From: Affinibrenneria salicis
Lineage (GTDB): Bacteria; Pseudomonadota; Gammaproteobacteria; Enterobacterales; Enterobacteriaceae
Length of the DNA stretch: 64,000 nucleotides
NCBI RefSeq assembly: GCF_008710095.1
Contig: NZ_VYKJ01000001.1
Span: 124,001 to 188,000, forward strand
Direction: 5' to 3'
The position numbers and the translations under genes are program-made. Under the pieces are notes generated by a model that saw only the letters and a program-made list of their open reading frames with translations, was not told the DNA's origin and did no database searches. The first letter of the stretch is position 1, and each line of letters begins with the position of its first letter. This document shows positions 36,412 through 49,485 of the stretch, piece by piece.

Positions 36412-37398
36412 TTAGTCCGGAATCAGCAAACAGGAGCCCTGCGTCTGGCGTCCTTCCAGCGCCTGATGCGCCGCCCGCGCATCCGCCAGCGCGAAGCGCT
36501 GGCCGGCGGGGATCTCCACCTTAATCGCGCCGCTGGCGATCAGGGAAAACAACGCGCCGCTGGCCTGCTCCAGTTCAGCCCGATTGGTCACATAACCGGA
36601 CAGCGACGGACGCGTCACATACAGCGATCCTTTCTGATTGAGGATCGCCAGATTAACGCCGGTCACCGGCCCGGACGCATTGCCGAAGCTGACCAGCAGC
36701 CCGCGCCGCCGCAGGCTGTCCAGCGACGCCAGCCAGGTGTCCTTGCCGACGGAGTCGTAAACCACCGCCACTTTAGCGCCGCCGGTCAGTTCGCCGACGC
36801 GCTGCGCGATATCCTCCGTGCGATAATTAATCGTGGCCCAGGCGCCGGCCTGGCGCGCCCGTTCGGCCTTTTCCTGCGAACCGACCGTGCCGATTAGTTT
36901 TGCGCCCAGCGCCCGCGCCCACTGGCAGGCGATCAACCCGACGCCGCCGGCGGCGGCATGAAACAGAAAGGTCTCGCCGGACTGAATTTCGTGGGTCTGA
37001 CGCAGCAAATAGTAAACCGTCATGCCCTTAAGAAAAGAGGCTGCCGCCTGCTCAACGCTAATCTCATCGGGCAAAATGGCCGCCTTGTCCGCCGGCACGT
37101 TATGCACCTCGCTATAGGCGCCCAGCGCAGACTGGGCGTAAACCACACGATCGCCCGTCTTCAGCGCGCTGACCCCGGCCCCCACCTTCACCACCACGCC
37201 GGCGGCCTCGGTCCCCAGACCGGACGGCAGCGACGGCGGCGCATAGAGCCCGCTGCGCACGTAGGTATCGATATAATTGATGCCGATGGCCTGGTTCTGC
37301 ACCTGCACCTCTCCCGCCGCCGGATCGCGCGGGGTAAAGTCGACATACTCCAGCACCGAGGGATCGCCCGGCGCCCTAAACTGAATACGTTTTGCCAT
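36412..37398 (-). CDS. qorA: NADPH:quinone oxidoreductase QorA
   Basis: The 328-residue zinc-free medium-chain dehydrogenase/reductase begins MAKRIQFRAPGDPSVLEYVD and carries GINYIDTYVRSGLY, GTEAAGVVVKVG, AASFLKGMTVYYLL, the NADPH loop HAAAGGVGLIACQWA and VYDSVGKDTW, as in E. coli Qor. It reduces quinones by one-electron transfer in the cytoplasm. It is divergent from dnaB and convergent with pspG. Confidence 0.95.
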   Translation of the reverse strand: MAKRIQFRAPGDPSVLEYVDFTPRDPAAGEVQVQNQAIGINYIDTYVRSGLYAPPSLPSGLGTEAAGVVVKVGAGVSALKTGDRVVYAQSALGAYSEVHNVPADKAAILPDEISVEQAAASFLKGMTVYYLLRQTHEIQSGETFLFHAAAGGVGLIACQWARALGAKLIGTVGSQEKAERARQAGAWATINYRTEDIAQRVGELTGGAKVAVVYDSVGKDTWLASLDSLRRRGLLVSFGNASGPVTGVNLAILNQKGSLYVTRPSLSGYVTNRAELEQASGALFSLIASGAIKVEIPAGQRFALADARAAHQALEGRQTQGSCLLIPD

Positions 37399-37546
37399 CT
37401 CCGCTCCTTATCATGAACAACCCGGCTGTGGCGCAGCAGGTCGTACTGCGCGCGGCCGTCATCTTTATGACGCGTGTTATTCAACGCCATCGGATATACA
37501 ATGCGCCTTTCATTTACGGCAAATCAACCGGTAAAGACGACGTTAC

Positions 37547-38953
37547 ATGGCAGAAAAAAAGACTCCCGCAAAACCGAAAGAGCCCCGTGACCGCCAGATG
37601 GAAGGACTCAAGCTCCCGCCTCATTCGTTGGAAGCAGAACAATCGGTGCTGGGTGGTTTGATGCTGGATAATGAACGCTGGGATAACGTAGCCGAACGCG
37701 TAACGGCCAACGATTTTTATAACCGCGCCCACCGGCTTATCTTCACCGAAATGCAGCGCCTGCTGGAAATGAGCAAGCCGATCGATCTGATCACCCTGTC
37801 GGAATCGCTGGAGCAAAAGGGCGATCTGGACACAACCGGCGGGTTTGCCTATCTGGCCGAACTGGCGAAAAACACGCCCAGCGCGGCCAACATCAGCGCC
37901 TATGCGGACATCGTGCGCGAACGCGCGGTAGTGCGCGAGATGATCTCGGTGGCCAATGAAATCGCCGACGCCGGTTACGATCCGCAGGGGCGCAGCAGCG
38001 AAGATCTGCTCGATCTGGCGGAATCGCGCGTCTTTCAGATCGCCGAAAACCGCGCCAGCAAGGATGAAGGCCCGAAAAGCATCGACCGTATTCTGGAAGA
38101 TACCGTCGCGCGTATCGAACAGCTGTATCAGAAACCGCACGACGGGGTGACCGGCGTCTCCACCGGCTACCAGGATCTGGATAAAAAGACCGCCGGCCTG
38201 CAAAAGTCCGACCTAATTATCGTCGCCGCCCGTCCGTCCATGGGGAAAACCACCTTCGCCATGAACCTGTGTGAAAACGCCGCGATGATGCAGGACAAAC
38301 CGGTGCTGATCTTCAGTCTGGAGATGCCCGGCGAACAGATCATGATGCGTATGCTGGCGTCGCTGTCGCGCGTGGATCAGACTCGCATTCGTACCGGCCA
38401 GCTGGACGACGAGGACTGGGCGCGCATTTCCAGCACCATGGGGATCCTGCTGGAAAAACGCAACATGTACATCGATGACTCGTCCGGCCTGACGCCGACC
38501 GAAGTGCGCTCGCGCGCCCGACGGGTATTTCGCGAGCACGACGGCCTGAGCCTGATCATGATCGATTACCTGCAGTTGATGCGCGTACCGGCGCTGTCCG
38601 ACAACCGCACGCTGGAAATCGCCGAAATATCGCGTTCGCTGAAAGCTCTGGCAAAAGAATTGCAAGTGCCGGTGGTGGCGCTGTCGCAGCTCAACCGTAG
38701 TCTGGAACAGCGCGCGGACAAACGCCCGGTCAACTCCGACCTGCGTGAATCCGGTTCAATCGAACAGGATGCCGACCTGATTATGTTTATCTATCGTGAT
38801 GAGGTTTATCACGAAAACAGCGATATGAAAGGCATCGCTGAGATTATTCTGGGGAAACAGCGTAACGGCCCGATCGGTTCGGTGCGGCTGACCTTTAACG
38901 GACAGTGGTCGCGTTTCGATAATTACGCCGGACCACAATATGATGAAGAATAA
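37547..38953 (+). CDS. dnaB: Replicative DNA helicase DnaB
   Basis: The hexameric 5'-3' helicase of the replication fork. The 468-residue protein has the N-terminal domain (about 20-170; PPHSLEAEQSVLGGLMLDNE) and the RecA-like ATPase. Walker A is IIVAARPSMGKTTFAMNLCE (about residue 223 onward), and later blocks are LIFSLEMPGEQIMMRML, LSLIMIDYLQLM (Walker B), LSQLNRSLEQR and the arginine-finger region RESGSIEQDADLIMFIYRDE. Its length is close to E. coli DnaB (471). No intein or insertion is seen. alr follows 18 bp later. Confidence 0.98.
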   Translation: MAEKKTPAKPKEPRDRQMEGLKLPPHSLEAEQSVLGGLMLDNERWDNVAERVTANDFYNRAHRLIFTEMQRLLEMSKPIDLITLSESLEQKGDLDTTGGFAYLAELAKNTPSAANISAYADIVRERAVVREMISVANEIADAGYDPQGRSSEDLLDLAESRVFQIAENRASKDEGPKSIDRILEDTVARIEQLYQKPHDGVTGVSTGYQDLDKKTAGLQKSDLIIVAARPSMGKTTFAMNLCENAAMMQDKPVLIFSLEMPGEQIMMRMLASLSRVDQTRIRTGQLDDEDWARISSTMGILLEKRNMYIDDSSGLTPTEVRSRARRVFREHDGLSLIMIDYLQLMRVPALSDNRTLEIAEISRSLKALAKELQVPVVALSQLNRSLEQRADKRPVNSDLRESGSIEQDADLIMFIYRDEVYHENSDMKGIAEIILGKQRNGPIGSVRLTFNGQWSRFDNYAGPQYDEE

Positions 38954-38971
38954 TGCGCTAAGGATGTAGAA

Positions 38972-40051
38972 ATGAAAGCGGCAACCGCCGTCGTAAACCG
39001 GCGCGCTCTGCGCCACAACCTGCAGCAAATACGCCGTCTGGCGCCTCAAAGCCGCCTGATCGCCATCGTCAAAGCCAACGCTTACGGGCACGGAATGTCG
39101 GAGGTCGCGCAGGTACTGCAGGACGCCGACGGCTACGGCGTCGCCCGTCTGGAAGAGGCGCTGGCTCTGCGAGCCAGCGGAGTCGTCAAACCCATTCTGC
39201 TGCTGGAAGGCTTCTTCTGCGCCAGCCAGCTGCCGCTGCTGGTGGAGCACCAACTGGAAACGGCCGTGCATAGCGAGGAGCAACTGGTCGCGCTGGAGCA
39301 GGCCAGTCTGGCGCGCCCGGTGCGGGTATGGATGAAACTGGATACCGGAATGCACCGGTTGGGCGTGCGTCCGGATCGCGCAGAAGCCTTCTGGCGACGG
39401 CTGTGCCAGTGCCCCACCGTGGTGCAACCCGTTAATATTATGAGCCATTTTTGCCGCGCGGATGAACCCGAGGCGGACGCCACCGAACATCAGCTGGCCT
39501 GTTTCGATGCGTTCGCTCTGGGTAAGCCCGGCTTACAGTCTATCGCCGCCTCGGGCGGTATTCTGCTGTGGCCGCAGGCGCACCGCGATCAAATCCGACC
39601 CGGCATTATCCTGTACGGCGTCTCGCCGCTGGAAAGCGAAAAGGCCAGCCGGTTTGATCTGCGCCCCGTCATGACGCTGACCGCCAGCCTGATCGCCGTG
39701 CGCGAACACAAGGCCGGCGAACCGGTGGGCTACGGCAGCAGCTGGGTCAGCCCGCGCGATACCCGGCTGGGCGTCGTCGCCATCGGCTATGGCGACGGCT
39801 ATCCGCGCTGCGCGCCAAACGGCACGCCGGTCTGGATCAACGGCCGAATCGTGCCGCTGGCCGGCCGCGTCTCAATGGATATGATCACCGTCGATCTGGG
39901 GCCGGACGCGCAGGATCGCGTCGGCGATGACGTCATCCTGTGGGGCGACGCGCTGCCGGTAGAAGACATCGCTGCGGCTACCGGGGTGAGCGCCTATGAG
40001 CTAATCACCCGTCTGACCTCGCGTCCGACACGCGAATACGTTGATGAATAA
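38972..40051 (+). CDS. alr: Alanine racemase (biosynthetic)
   Basis: PLP-dependent conversion of L- to D-alanine for peptidoglycan. The 359-residue protein carries the PLP-lysine motif [11 protein letters not shown] (Lys34), [32 protein letters not shown], and the second catalytic tyrosine in [12 protein letters not shown], then [12 protein letters not shown]. The length and the dnaB-alr order fit E. coli Alr rather than DadX. It starts 18 bp after dnaB. Confidence 0.96.
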   Translation: MKAATAVVNRRALRHNLQQIRRLAPQSRLIAIVKANAYGHGMSEVAQVLQDADGYGVARLEEALALRASGVVKPILLLEGFFCASQLPLLVEHQLETAVHSEEQLVALEQASLARPVRVWMKLDTGMHRLGVRPDRAEAFWRRLCQCPTVVQPVNIMSHFCRADEPEADATEHQLACFDAFALGKPGLQSIAASGGILLWPQAHRDQIRPGIILYGVSPLESEKASRFDLRPVMTLTASLIAVREHKAGEPVGYGSSWVSPRDTRLGVVAIGYGDGYPRCAPNGTPVWINGRIVPLAGRVSMDMITVDLGPDAQDRVGDDVILWGDALPVEDIAAATGVSAYELITRLTSRPTREYVDE

Positions 40052-40093
40052 CCCCCGCCCCGCGCCCAACGCCGGCGGAACAGACCGCCGGGC

Positions 40094-41479
40094 CTAACGC
40101 TGCCCGGCATTAAGCGCGTCCGCAACGGGCGCGCTTTTCTTCTTCAGCATATAGCCCAGCGCCAGCGCCAGCAGCCAGAACGGGAGCAGCACGACCGAAA
40201 TCTGAATGCCCGGCGTCAACGCCATAATGACCAGAATACCGGCCAAAAACAGCAGACAGACGAAGTTAGTCAGCGGATAGCCGAGGCTTTTAAAGCGCGT
40301 CTGCTGCCGCGCGGCGGCCTTGGCGCGACGAAACTTCAGATGAGTAATACAGATCATCGCCCAGTTGATGACCAGCGCGGACACCACCAGCGCCATCAAC
40401 AGCTCCAGCGCTTTCGCCGGCATCAGGTAGTTAATCAGCACGCACAGCGCGGTGACCAGCGCCGACACGCTGAGCGCCGCCAGCGGAATGCCGCGCCGGT
40501 TTACGGTCAGCAGCGCCTTCGGCGCATTTCCCTGGCGGGCCAGACCAAACAACATACGGCTGTTGCAGTAGACGCAGCTGTTGTAGACCGACAGCGCGGC
40601 CGACAGCACCACAATATTCAGAATAGTGGCGACCAGATCGCTGTCCAGCGCGTGAAAAATCAGCACAAACGGGCTGCCGCCCTGCACCACTTTCTGCCAC
40701 GGATAGAGCGACAACAGCACGGCCAGCGCCCCGACATAAAACAGCAGGATTCGGTAAATAACCTGGTTGGTGGCCTGGGGAATGCTTTTCTGCGGGTTAT
40801 CCGCTTCCGCCGCGGTAATACCGACCAGTTCCAGCCCGCCGAATGAAAACATGATCACGGCCATCGCCATCACCATGCCGCTAAAACCATTGGGGAAAAA
40901 GCCGCCGAATCGCCACAGGTTGGCCACGCTGGCATCCGGACCGCCGCGTCCGCTCGCCAACAGATAGCCGCCGAACCCAATCATGCCGAGAATCGCGGCC
41001 ACTTTAATGATGGCGAACCAGAACTCCATCTCGCCGTACACTTTCACGTTGGTCAGGTTAATGGCGTTAATCACCACAAAAAACACCATGGCCGACAGCC
41101 AGGTCGGAATCCCGGGCCACCAGTACTGAACATAAATCCCCACGGCGGTTAACTCCGCCATACTGACCAGGACGTACAGTACCCAGTAGTTCCAGCCGGA
41201 CATAAAACCGGCCAGCCTCCCCCAATACTCATTGGCGAAATGGCTGAACGATCCGGCCACCGGCTCCTCCACCACCATCTCGCCTAGCTGGCGCATAATT
41301 AAAAACGCGATTACGCCCGCAAGCGCATAGCCCAGCAACACCGAAGGCCCGGCCATTTTAATGGTCTGGGCGATCCCCAGGAACAACCCGGTTCCAATGG
41401 CCCCCCCTAAAGCAATCAGTTGGATATGGCGGTTTTTTAGTCCCCGCTGTAACTGTCCCTTTTCTTCATGCTTCGTCAT
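40094..41479 (-). CDS. Aromatic amino acid permease (AroP/PheP type, APC family)
   Basis: The 461-residue protein has about 12 membrane segments. It shows the amino acid transporter signatures LKNRHIQLIALGGAIGTGLF, GYALAGVIAFLIMRQLGEM and GSFSHFANEYWGRLAGFMSGWNYW, plus SFGGLELVGITAAEADNP. The sequence is closest by eye to AroP/PheP. It mediates proton-coupled uptake of aromatic amino acids in that group; AroP and PheP cannot be separated here. An Lrp-type regulator gene is divergent from it and tyrB lies nearby, in line with an aromatic theme. Confidence 0.85.
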   Translation of the reverse strand: MTKHEEKGQLQRGLKNRHIQLIALGGAIGTGLFLGIAQTIKMAGPSVLLGYALAGVIAFLIMRQLGEMVVEEPVAGSFSHFANEYWGRLAGFMSGWNYWVLYVLVSMAELTAVGIYVQYWWPGIPTWLSAMVFFVVINAINLTNVKVYGEMEFWFAIIKVAAILGMIGFGGYLLASGRGGPDASVANLWRFGGFFPNGFSGMVMAMAVIMFSFGGLELVGITAAEADNPQKSIPQATNQVIYRILLFYVGALAVLLSLYPWQKVVQGGSPFVLIFHALDSDLVATILNIVVLSAALSVYNSCVYCNSRMLFGLARQGNAPKALLTVNRRGIPLAALSVSALVTALCVLINYLMPAKALELLMALVVSALVINWAMICITHLKFRRAKAAARQQTRFKSLGYPLTNFVCLLFLAGILVIMALTPGIQISVVLLPFWLLALALGYMLKKKSAPVADALNAGQR

Positions 41480-41995
41480 CGTAATTCCTTAATAGTCAAT
41501 ATCGCGCCAGCGATTTAGCAACTATCAGGCCAGCCGACCATGCGCCGGCGACAAAACGGATTAACGCGATGAAATTTTTAATAAATTATTTTTTGCGCCA
41601 TACTCACAACTCGTGCAGATTGTGGCCACAAAAGATTATATGACGCATAAAATGGATAATTAGCACACAAAACAACCATTACTTTTCCCGTATTCCAGTT
41701 TCAGTGCTCCAGGACGGTGCACTGCGGCCTCTCGCCCGCCGCGCGCGAGAAACAATACCTTGCCCGGGCGCTCCCCATATCGGCAAAAACTGATAGTCTT
41801 ACAGGCATCATTCTTCCTGAGCTCCATGGTTTTCGGGATGCAGGCAGACGGGCGGCGCGTCTTCCCCGACCGACCGGACTCCCCCCCATCGGTCCGACAT
41901 CGTCCGGCGCGTTGCCCGCCTCGTGCTCGGACCGGGTAACCGGGGATCGCCTGCGCGCCGAAAAATGGAGCGGATATTCCGTACAGCAGGCCACT
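41480..41995. other. 516-bp region between the permease and the Lrp-family gene
   Basis: The permease side (41540-41690) is AT-rich and holds a 12-bp perfect palindrome TTGTGGCCACAA (41620-41631). The Lrp side is GC-rich with no recognisable gene; a frame open from 41717 into the Lrp gene shows no conserved N-terminal extension. No TyrR box was found by eye. Confidence 0.5.
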
Positions 41996-42475
41996 ATGAA
42001 CATTGATAATTACGATCTGAAAATTCTGACCTTACTGCAGTCCAACGGCCGTCTGACCAACCAGGAATTGAGCGATCTGATTGGCTTATCCGCCTCGCAG
42101 TGTTCAAGACGACGTATCGCGCTGGAACAGGCGCAGCTGATTATGGGCTATCACGCGCGTCTGGCGCCCGAAGCCGTCGGGCTGGGCATGCTGGGCCTGA
42201 TTGAAGTCAGGCTGATCAACCATACCGCCGAATATGTCGAAGGCTTTCACCGCATGCTGGCAGAGGTGGATGCCATCATCGACGCCTATAAAACCACCGG
42301 CGATTCCGACTATATGCTGAAGGTGGCGGTGGCGGATTTAGCCAGCCTGAGCACGCTGATCAGTCAGATTTTATCGCTGCACAAAAGCGTATCCCACATT
42401 AAGACCGCGGTGGTATTAAACCGGCTCAAAGAAAACGGGCAGATCATTCCCGGCGCGGCCGGCGAAGAAGCCTGA
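41996..42475 (+). CDS. Lrp/AsnC-family transcriptional regulator
   Basis: The 159-residue protein begins MNIDNYDLKILTLLQSNGRL and has the AsnC helix-turn-helix (about 20-42: NQELSDLIGLSASQCSRRRI) and the RAM effector domain (about 65-150), with DAYKTTGDSDYMLKVAVADL in the conserved order. The start is set by alignment to family N-termini. It is divergent from the aromatic amino acid permease and may regulate it or the downstream membrane gene; the effector is unknown. Confidence 0.85.
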   Translation: MNIDNYDLKILTLLQSNGRLTNQELSDLIGLSASQCSRRRIALEQAQLIMGYHARLAPEAVGLGMLGLIEVRLINHTAEYVEGFHRMLAEVDAIIDAYKTTGDSDYMLKVAVADLASLSTLISQILSLHKSVSHIKTAVVLNRLKENGQIIPGAAGEEA

Positions 42476-42493
42476 TCCGTCCGCCCCCGCTAC

Positions 42494-42529
42494 GCACTTA
42501 TTTAGGGCGAGAGCGCACTAAATAAGTGC
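42494..42529. promoter_or_regulatory. Perfect 12-bp inverted repeat downstream of the Lrp-family gene
   Basis: GCACTTATTTAG and CTAAATAAGTGC are exact inverted copies separated by 12 bp. It has no T-run, so either an operator in front of the YitT-family gene or an RNA hairpin is possible. Confidence 0.55.
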
Positions 42530-42766
42530 ATATTGATGGCCCGACGCAATCAATACACGCATTAAAAACCAATATGTCGCACAATATCGTCGATTAATAT
42601 AAAATTATCGCACGCTTTTCGCATCAGGCAGGCAACTTACAATTCAATGAGTTACGCCGGCACGCGGCGCCATGCCGTCAGGCCTTCGCCCGGCAAGCCG
42701 CCGCACTGGTGTAATTTTTGCTGGCTCTGTGGGTCTTTTGCCATTTTCGTACCGGGTACCTTTCTT

Positions 42767-43381
42767 ATGGATAACGTGATCAACACTGAACGGCCTTCTC
42801 ATACGCTGCTGGAAGACATTCTGGCGATTTTAATCGGCACGCTGATGGTCTCCTTCGGCGTTGTCCTGCTGCGTCAGTCCGGCGCGTTAACCGGCGGCAC
42901 GGCCGGGATGGCCTTCCTGCTGCACTATCTGACCCATATCTCCTTCGGGCTCGCCTTCTTTCTGCTGAACCTGCCGTTCTACTACCTGGCGGCGCGCAGA
43001 ATGGGCTGGCCGTTTACCATCAAAACATTCTGCTCCGTAGCGCTGGTGTCGGTCTTTTCCGATCTGCACCCGCTGTTTATCCATTTTGATCGTTTGCAGC
43101 CGTTTTACGCCACGCTATTCGGCAGCGTCATCATGGGACTGGGGTTTATTGTGTTATTTCGCCACAAAGCCAGCCTCGGCGGCGTAAATGTTCTGGCGCT
43201 GTATTTACAGGATCGTTATGGTATTCGTGCAGGAAAATTCCAGATGGCGGTGGATGTGATGATCGTGCTGGCTTCGTTGTTCGTGGTCAGCCTGCCGATG
43301 CTGGTCGCCTCTGTGCTGGGCGCCACCATACTGAATTTAATTATCGCCATGAACCACCGCCCTGGCCGCTATAGCGTTTAA
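42767..43381 (+). CDS. YitT-family membrane protein
   Basis: A 204-residue integral membrane protein with about five or six hydrophobic segments: [40 protein letters not shown] (the conserved GGTAG motif), [17 protein letters not shown] and [16 protein letters not shown]. The ATG at 42767 is chosen because the hydrophobic part begins soon after. YitT/YczE-family function is unknown; some members are associated with amino acid or cofactor transport. It is 40 bp before tyrB on the same strand and may be cotranscribed. Confidence 0.75.
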   Translation: MDNVINTERPSHTLLEDILAILIGTLMVSFGVVLLRQSGALTGGTAGMAFLLHYLTHISFGLAFFLLNLPFYYLAARRMGWPFTIKTFCSVALVSVFSDLHPLFIHFDRLQPFYATLFGSVIMGLGFIVLFRHKASLGGVNVLALYLQDRYGIRAGKFQMAVDVMIVLASLFVVSLPMLVASVLGATILNLIIAMNHRPGRYSV

Positions 43382-43421
43382 TGGCTTCCGATACCCAATA
43401 ACTCTCAGGGAGAGCTACACT

Positions 43422-44612
43422 GTGTTTCAAAATGTTGAGGCTTATGCCGGAGATCCTATCCTGTCGCTGATGGAGCAATTCAAGCAGGACAGCAGAGCGG
43501 ACAAAGTGAATCTGAGCATCGGTCTGTACTACGACCAACGGGGAATTATTCCCCAGTTGCAGGCGGTAAGCGCGGCGAAAAACAGCCTGCAGCCGGAAAG
43601 CAGCGCCTCAAGCTACCTGCCGATGGAAGGGCTACAGCAATATCGCAGCGGTATCCAGCGCCTGCTGTTCGGGGCGCGGCACCCGCTGCTGGCCGCTAAC
43701 CGCATCGCCACCATTCAGACCGTCGGCGGCTCCGGCGCGCTGAAAGTCGGCGCGGATTTTCTCAAACGCTACTTTCCGAACTCCGGGGTCTGGGTCAGCG
43801 ACCCGACCTGGGAAAACCACATCGCCATCTTTAGCGGCGCCGGCTTCAAAGTGCACACTTATCCTTACTTCGACGCCGAAAGCCGCGGTGTGAAATTCGA
43901 CGCGATGCTGACCGCGCTGCAGCAACTGCCGGCGCACAGCATTGTACTGCTGCACCCGTGCTGCCATAACCCCACCGGCTCCGATCTGAGCCGCGATCAG
44001 TGGGACCGCGTGATCGAAGTGCTGCTGGCGCGCGATCTTATCCCCTTCCTCGATATCGCCTATCAGGGTTACGGCGACGGAATGGATGAAGACGCCTACG
44101 CGATTCGCGCCATGGCCGAGGCCGGCTTAGCGCTGCTGGTCAGCAACTCCTTTTCGAAAATCTTTTCGCTGTATAGCGAACGCGTCGGCGGTTTGTCGGT
44201 AGTCTGCGAAAGCCAGGCCGAGCAGGAACGTGTGCTGGGTCAGCTTAAAGCGACCGTACGCCGCAACTACTCCAGCCCGCCGAACTTCGGCGCGCAGATC
44301 GTGGCCAAAGTGCTCGGCGACGAAGAACTGCTGGCGCTGTGGCGTTCCGAAGTGGAAGAGATGCGCGCCCGTATTCTGGACATGCGTCAGACGCTGGTTA
44401 CCGCGCTGAAGGACGCGCTGCCGGAACGCAATTTCGACTACCTGCTGACGCAGCGCGGCATGTTTAGCTACACTGGGATGAGCGCGGCGCAGGTCGATCG
44501 TCTGCGTGAGGAATTCGGCGTTTATCTGATCGCCAGCGGCCGCATGTGCCTGTCCGGCCTGAATCACAGCAACGTTCAGCAGGTCGCGCGCGCCATCGCC
44601 GCCGTGCAGTAA
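43422..44612 (+). CDS. tyrB: Aromatic-amino-acid aminotransferase TyrB
   Basis: PLP enzyme for the last step in tyrosine and phenylalanine synthesis. The 396-residue protein matches E. coli TyrB throughout: [62 protein letters not shown] and the PLP lysine in [17 protein letters not shown] (about Lys247). The start codon is GTG at 43422 with an AGGGAGAG ribosome site, as expected for tyrB. It is convergent with uvrA. Confidence 0.96.
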   Translation: MFQNVEAYAGDPILSLMEQFKQDSRADKVNLSIGLYYDQRGIIPQLQAVSAAKNSLQPESSASSYLPMEGLQQYRSGIQRLLFGARHPLLAANRIATIQTVGGSGALKVGADFLKRYFPNSGVWVSDPTWENHIAIFSGAGFKVHTYPYFDAESRGVKFDAMLTALQQLPAHSIVLLHPCCHNPTGSDLSRDQWDRVIEVLLARDLIPFLDIAYQGYGDGMDEDAYAIRAMAEAGLALLVSNSFSKIFSLYSERVGGLSVVCESQAEQERVLGQLKATVRRNYSSPPNFGAQIVAKVLGDEELLALWRSEVEEMRARILDMRQTLVTALKDALPERNFDYLLTQRGMFSYTGMSAAQVDRLREEFGVYLIASGRMCLSGLNHSNVQQVARAIAAVQ

Positions 44613-44844
44613 GTAAACCGCCACACCGCGGGCTTTGCCGCTTATACAGGGTCAGGCCCGTTCTCTTGATGCCCGGCGCGTCGCCATACGTCGGCCGCCG
44701 CGCTTAGCTTGCCCGACCCGGGATGACTGCCATTGGCAACGCGTGAATAGAAAACGCGCCGCGCCTCATAAAGACAGCGCGACGCGGATGATGTGAACAG
44801 TGAACTGTGGACGCGACGCTATTCTGCCGCAGCGGACCGCCGCA

Positions 44845-47697
<2,853 letters not shown>

Positions 47698-47785
47698 TCA
47701 CACACTTCCCGGAATAAACTGAGCTTTGCATCGCGCCCTGACTGGCGCAACCGGTACCAAACCAATGATTATGGCATAAAAAAAA

Positions 47786-47801
47786 CTGAATGGATATACA
47801 G
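47786..47801. promoter_or_regulatory. LexA (SOS) box between uvrA and ssb
   Basis: CTG-AATGGATATA-CAG has the exact CTG-N10-CAG frame and, in its wider form, ends in TATACAGTA. It differs by one base from the E. coli uvrA box over this stretch and lies 89 bp from the uvrA start. Confidence 0.9.
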
Positions 47802-47929
47802 TACCCAATGCAAGACTTGTTTGCTTCCCGATCCGTTTCGCAATCCATCTCGCAGGTATGCGCGCAATTTGTATCATGTTAAGATTATCCGCTTATACTT
47901 CCAGTAAAGACTTATCAGGAGACATGACC

Positions 47930-48472
47930 ATGGCCAGCAGAGGCGTTAACAAAGTAATACTTGTCGGGAATCTGGGACAGGACCCGGAAGTCCGTTATAT
48001 GCCGAACGGCGGTGCTGTTGCCAACATAACCCTGGCCACCTCTGAAAGCTGGCGCGACAAGCAAACCGGCGAGCAAAAAGAAAAAACAGAGTGGCACCGC
48101 GTCGTGCTGTTTGGCAAGCTGGCGGAAGTAGCGGGCGAATACCTGCGCAAAGGCTCTCAGGTCTATATAGAAGGCCAGCTTCAGACGCGTAAATGGCAGG
48201 ATCAGAGCGGCCAGGACCGTTACACCACCGAAGTCGTGGTAAACATCGGCGGCACCATGCAGATGCTGGGCGGTCGTCAGAGCGGCGGCGCGCCGGCAGG
48301 CGGCGGTCAGCAGTCCGGCGGCTGGGGCCAACCGCAGCAGCCGCAGGCCGGCAACCAGTTCAGCGGCAATCCGCAGAGCCAACCGGCCGCTCGCCCGGCG
48401 CAGAACAACACCGCCGCGCCGGCGCCATCAAACGAACCGCCGATGGATTTTGACGACGATATTCCGTTCTAA
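47930..48472 (+). CDS. ssb: Single-stranded DNA-binding protein
   Basis: The 180-residue protein starts [20 protein letters not shown]. It has the OB fold (about 1-112), a Gly/Gln-rich flexible linker (about 113-168) and the acidic tip [11 protein letters not shown] that binds partner proteins. Two ATGs lie 6 bp apart; the second (47930) is preferred because AGGAG then has an 8-nt spacing, and it matches the E. coli N-terminus. It is divergent from uvrA. Confidence 0.97.
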   Translation: MASRGVNKVILVGNLGQDPEVRYMPNGGAVANITLATSESWRDKQTGEQKEKTEWHRVVLFGKLAEVAGEYLRKGSQVYIEGQLQTRKWQDQSGQDRYTTEVVVNIGGTMQMLGGRQSGGAPAGGGQQSGGWGQPQQPQAGNQFSGNPQSQPAARPAQNNTAAPAPSNEPPMDFDDDIPF

Positions 48473-48509
48473 AAAATACCATAGCGCGTTTTGTAAAGTT
48501 TTAATCTGT

Positions 48510-48533
48510 AAGCCCCGGGATTCGGGGCTTTTC
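48510..48533 (+). terminator. ssb terminator
   Basis: AAGCCCCG and CGGGGCTT form an 8-bp stem with a 5-nt loop, followed by TTTTC on the plus strand, 37 bp after the ssb stop. Confidence 0.85.
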
Positions 48534-48554
48534 TGTTTTGATAGCCGATAAAAG

Positions 48555-49085
48555 GGCCTGGTTTAATAAATCAGATTTTGAACCAGTATCCCGGTAATAA
48601 GGTTCAGGTTCAGGTTAACGTTCAGGCAATACGCACACTTTCCGGCATCCCTTCCCGCGTCAGCTTATTCAGTGCCCGAACCATGGCCGTAGCCTCTGCG
48701 ACCTGGCCGTTATCGTCATGTAATATCAGTGAACCGCCGAACAGCGGTCTTACCCTCATCGCTGTTTCCGCGATCGAGCGACGATTCGCAGTCCGTTGTC
48801 TATTTCCACCACGCATTACTCCCCGTCAGGCGCTGATTCGACACCGCACGACCTCACGATTGCGGTCAGCATATTCCGACGGCCAGTAACTGACCCCGGT
48901 CCGTGGCGGAATGCGTATTCCGATTTTTTGCGGCGAAGCTCATCGTGGCATAGCCGGACATCGGGAAGCCCGGTCCGCGGCGGCCGCTCTGATTTTCCGG
49001 CGTGTCTGCCGGATAAGGACCGTGAAAGCCTCTGCATCAATAATCTTGTTCAGCGACCGGTCGGCACAGGTTATTTCATGCGTTA
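48555..49085 (-). mobile_element. Truncated IS903-like (IS5 family) element
   Basis: The outer end GGCCTGGTTTAATAAATC (48555-48572) matches the IS903 terminal repeat GGCTTTGTTGAATAAATC at 15 of 18 positions. On the minus strand, transposase fragments in more than one frame follow IS903 order: [19 protein letters not shown] (near 49080-49020), DVRLCHDELRRKKSEYAF, NRRSIAETAMRV, LFGGSLILHDDNGQVAEA and GMPESVRIA at the C-terminus (stop at 48622). The N-terminal half and the other inverted repeat are absent, and there are frameshifts, so it cannot move by itself. Confidence 0.85.
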
Positions 49086-49243
49086 ACCGCCGGGGGGAGC
49101 AGCCAATCGTCCGCAACAGTAATGACCGTCCTTACCATGCGCGCTTCCACCAATCTGCACGCATGATAAAGTCGGTCATCATCCTGCATCAAACCGTCCG
49201 ACATCCCCTCCGAATGAAGATGAACAGTCCGACGGCGTGACAC

Positions 49244-49482
49244 CAGATAAAACACCGCCTTCAGCGCCTGACTCACCGGGCTATTGTCCGGGTTGGACGG
49301 CATAATATCGCGCATATGCCGCCATCAGCGCAGACAAACCTCGGTCTGCGCGATCGCCTCCCTTCACGCCCCGGACTCGATCTCCACCGTGGCGAACAGC
49401 CGATTGCGTCGGCATCAAGATAGATGACGTAGCGATGCGCGCCATGCTGCTTCAGCGTCGCTTTCAGTTCGGGCCAAATCAG
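49244..49482 (-). pseudogene. rhaM: Remnant of L-rhamnose mutarotase gene rhaM
   Basis: Two pieces in different frames match Rha[21 protein letters not shown] (near 49480-49420) and [20 protein letters not shown] followed by VFYL (49315-49244), the last being the usual C-terminal block. The central part (about 25 residues) is missing or scrambled. It is a decayed gene of the rhamnose operon. An open frame continues 3' of VFYL to 49076, but that stretch has no recognisable match. Confidence 0.75.
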
Positions 49483-49485
49483 CGT

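Noticed and set aside
49076..49243. Possible gene continuing the rhaM remnant frame (ending LLPPAVNA)
   Set aside because: The residues after VFYL have no recognisable family and lie between two decayed genes; chance open frame is more likely.
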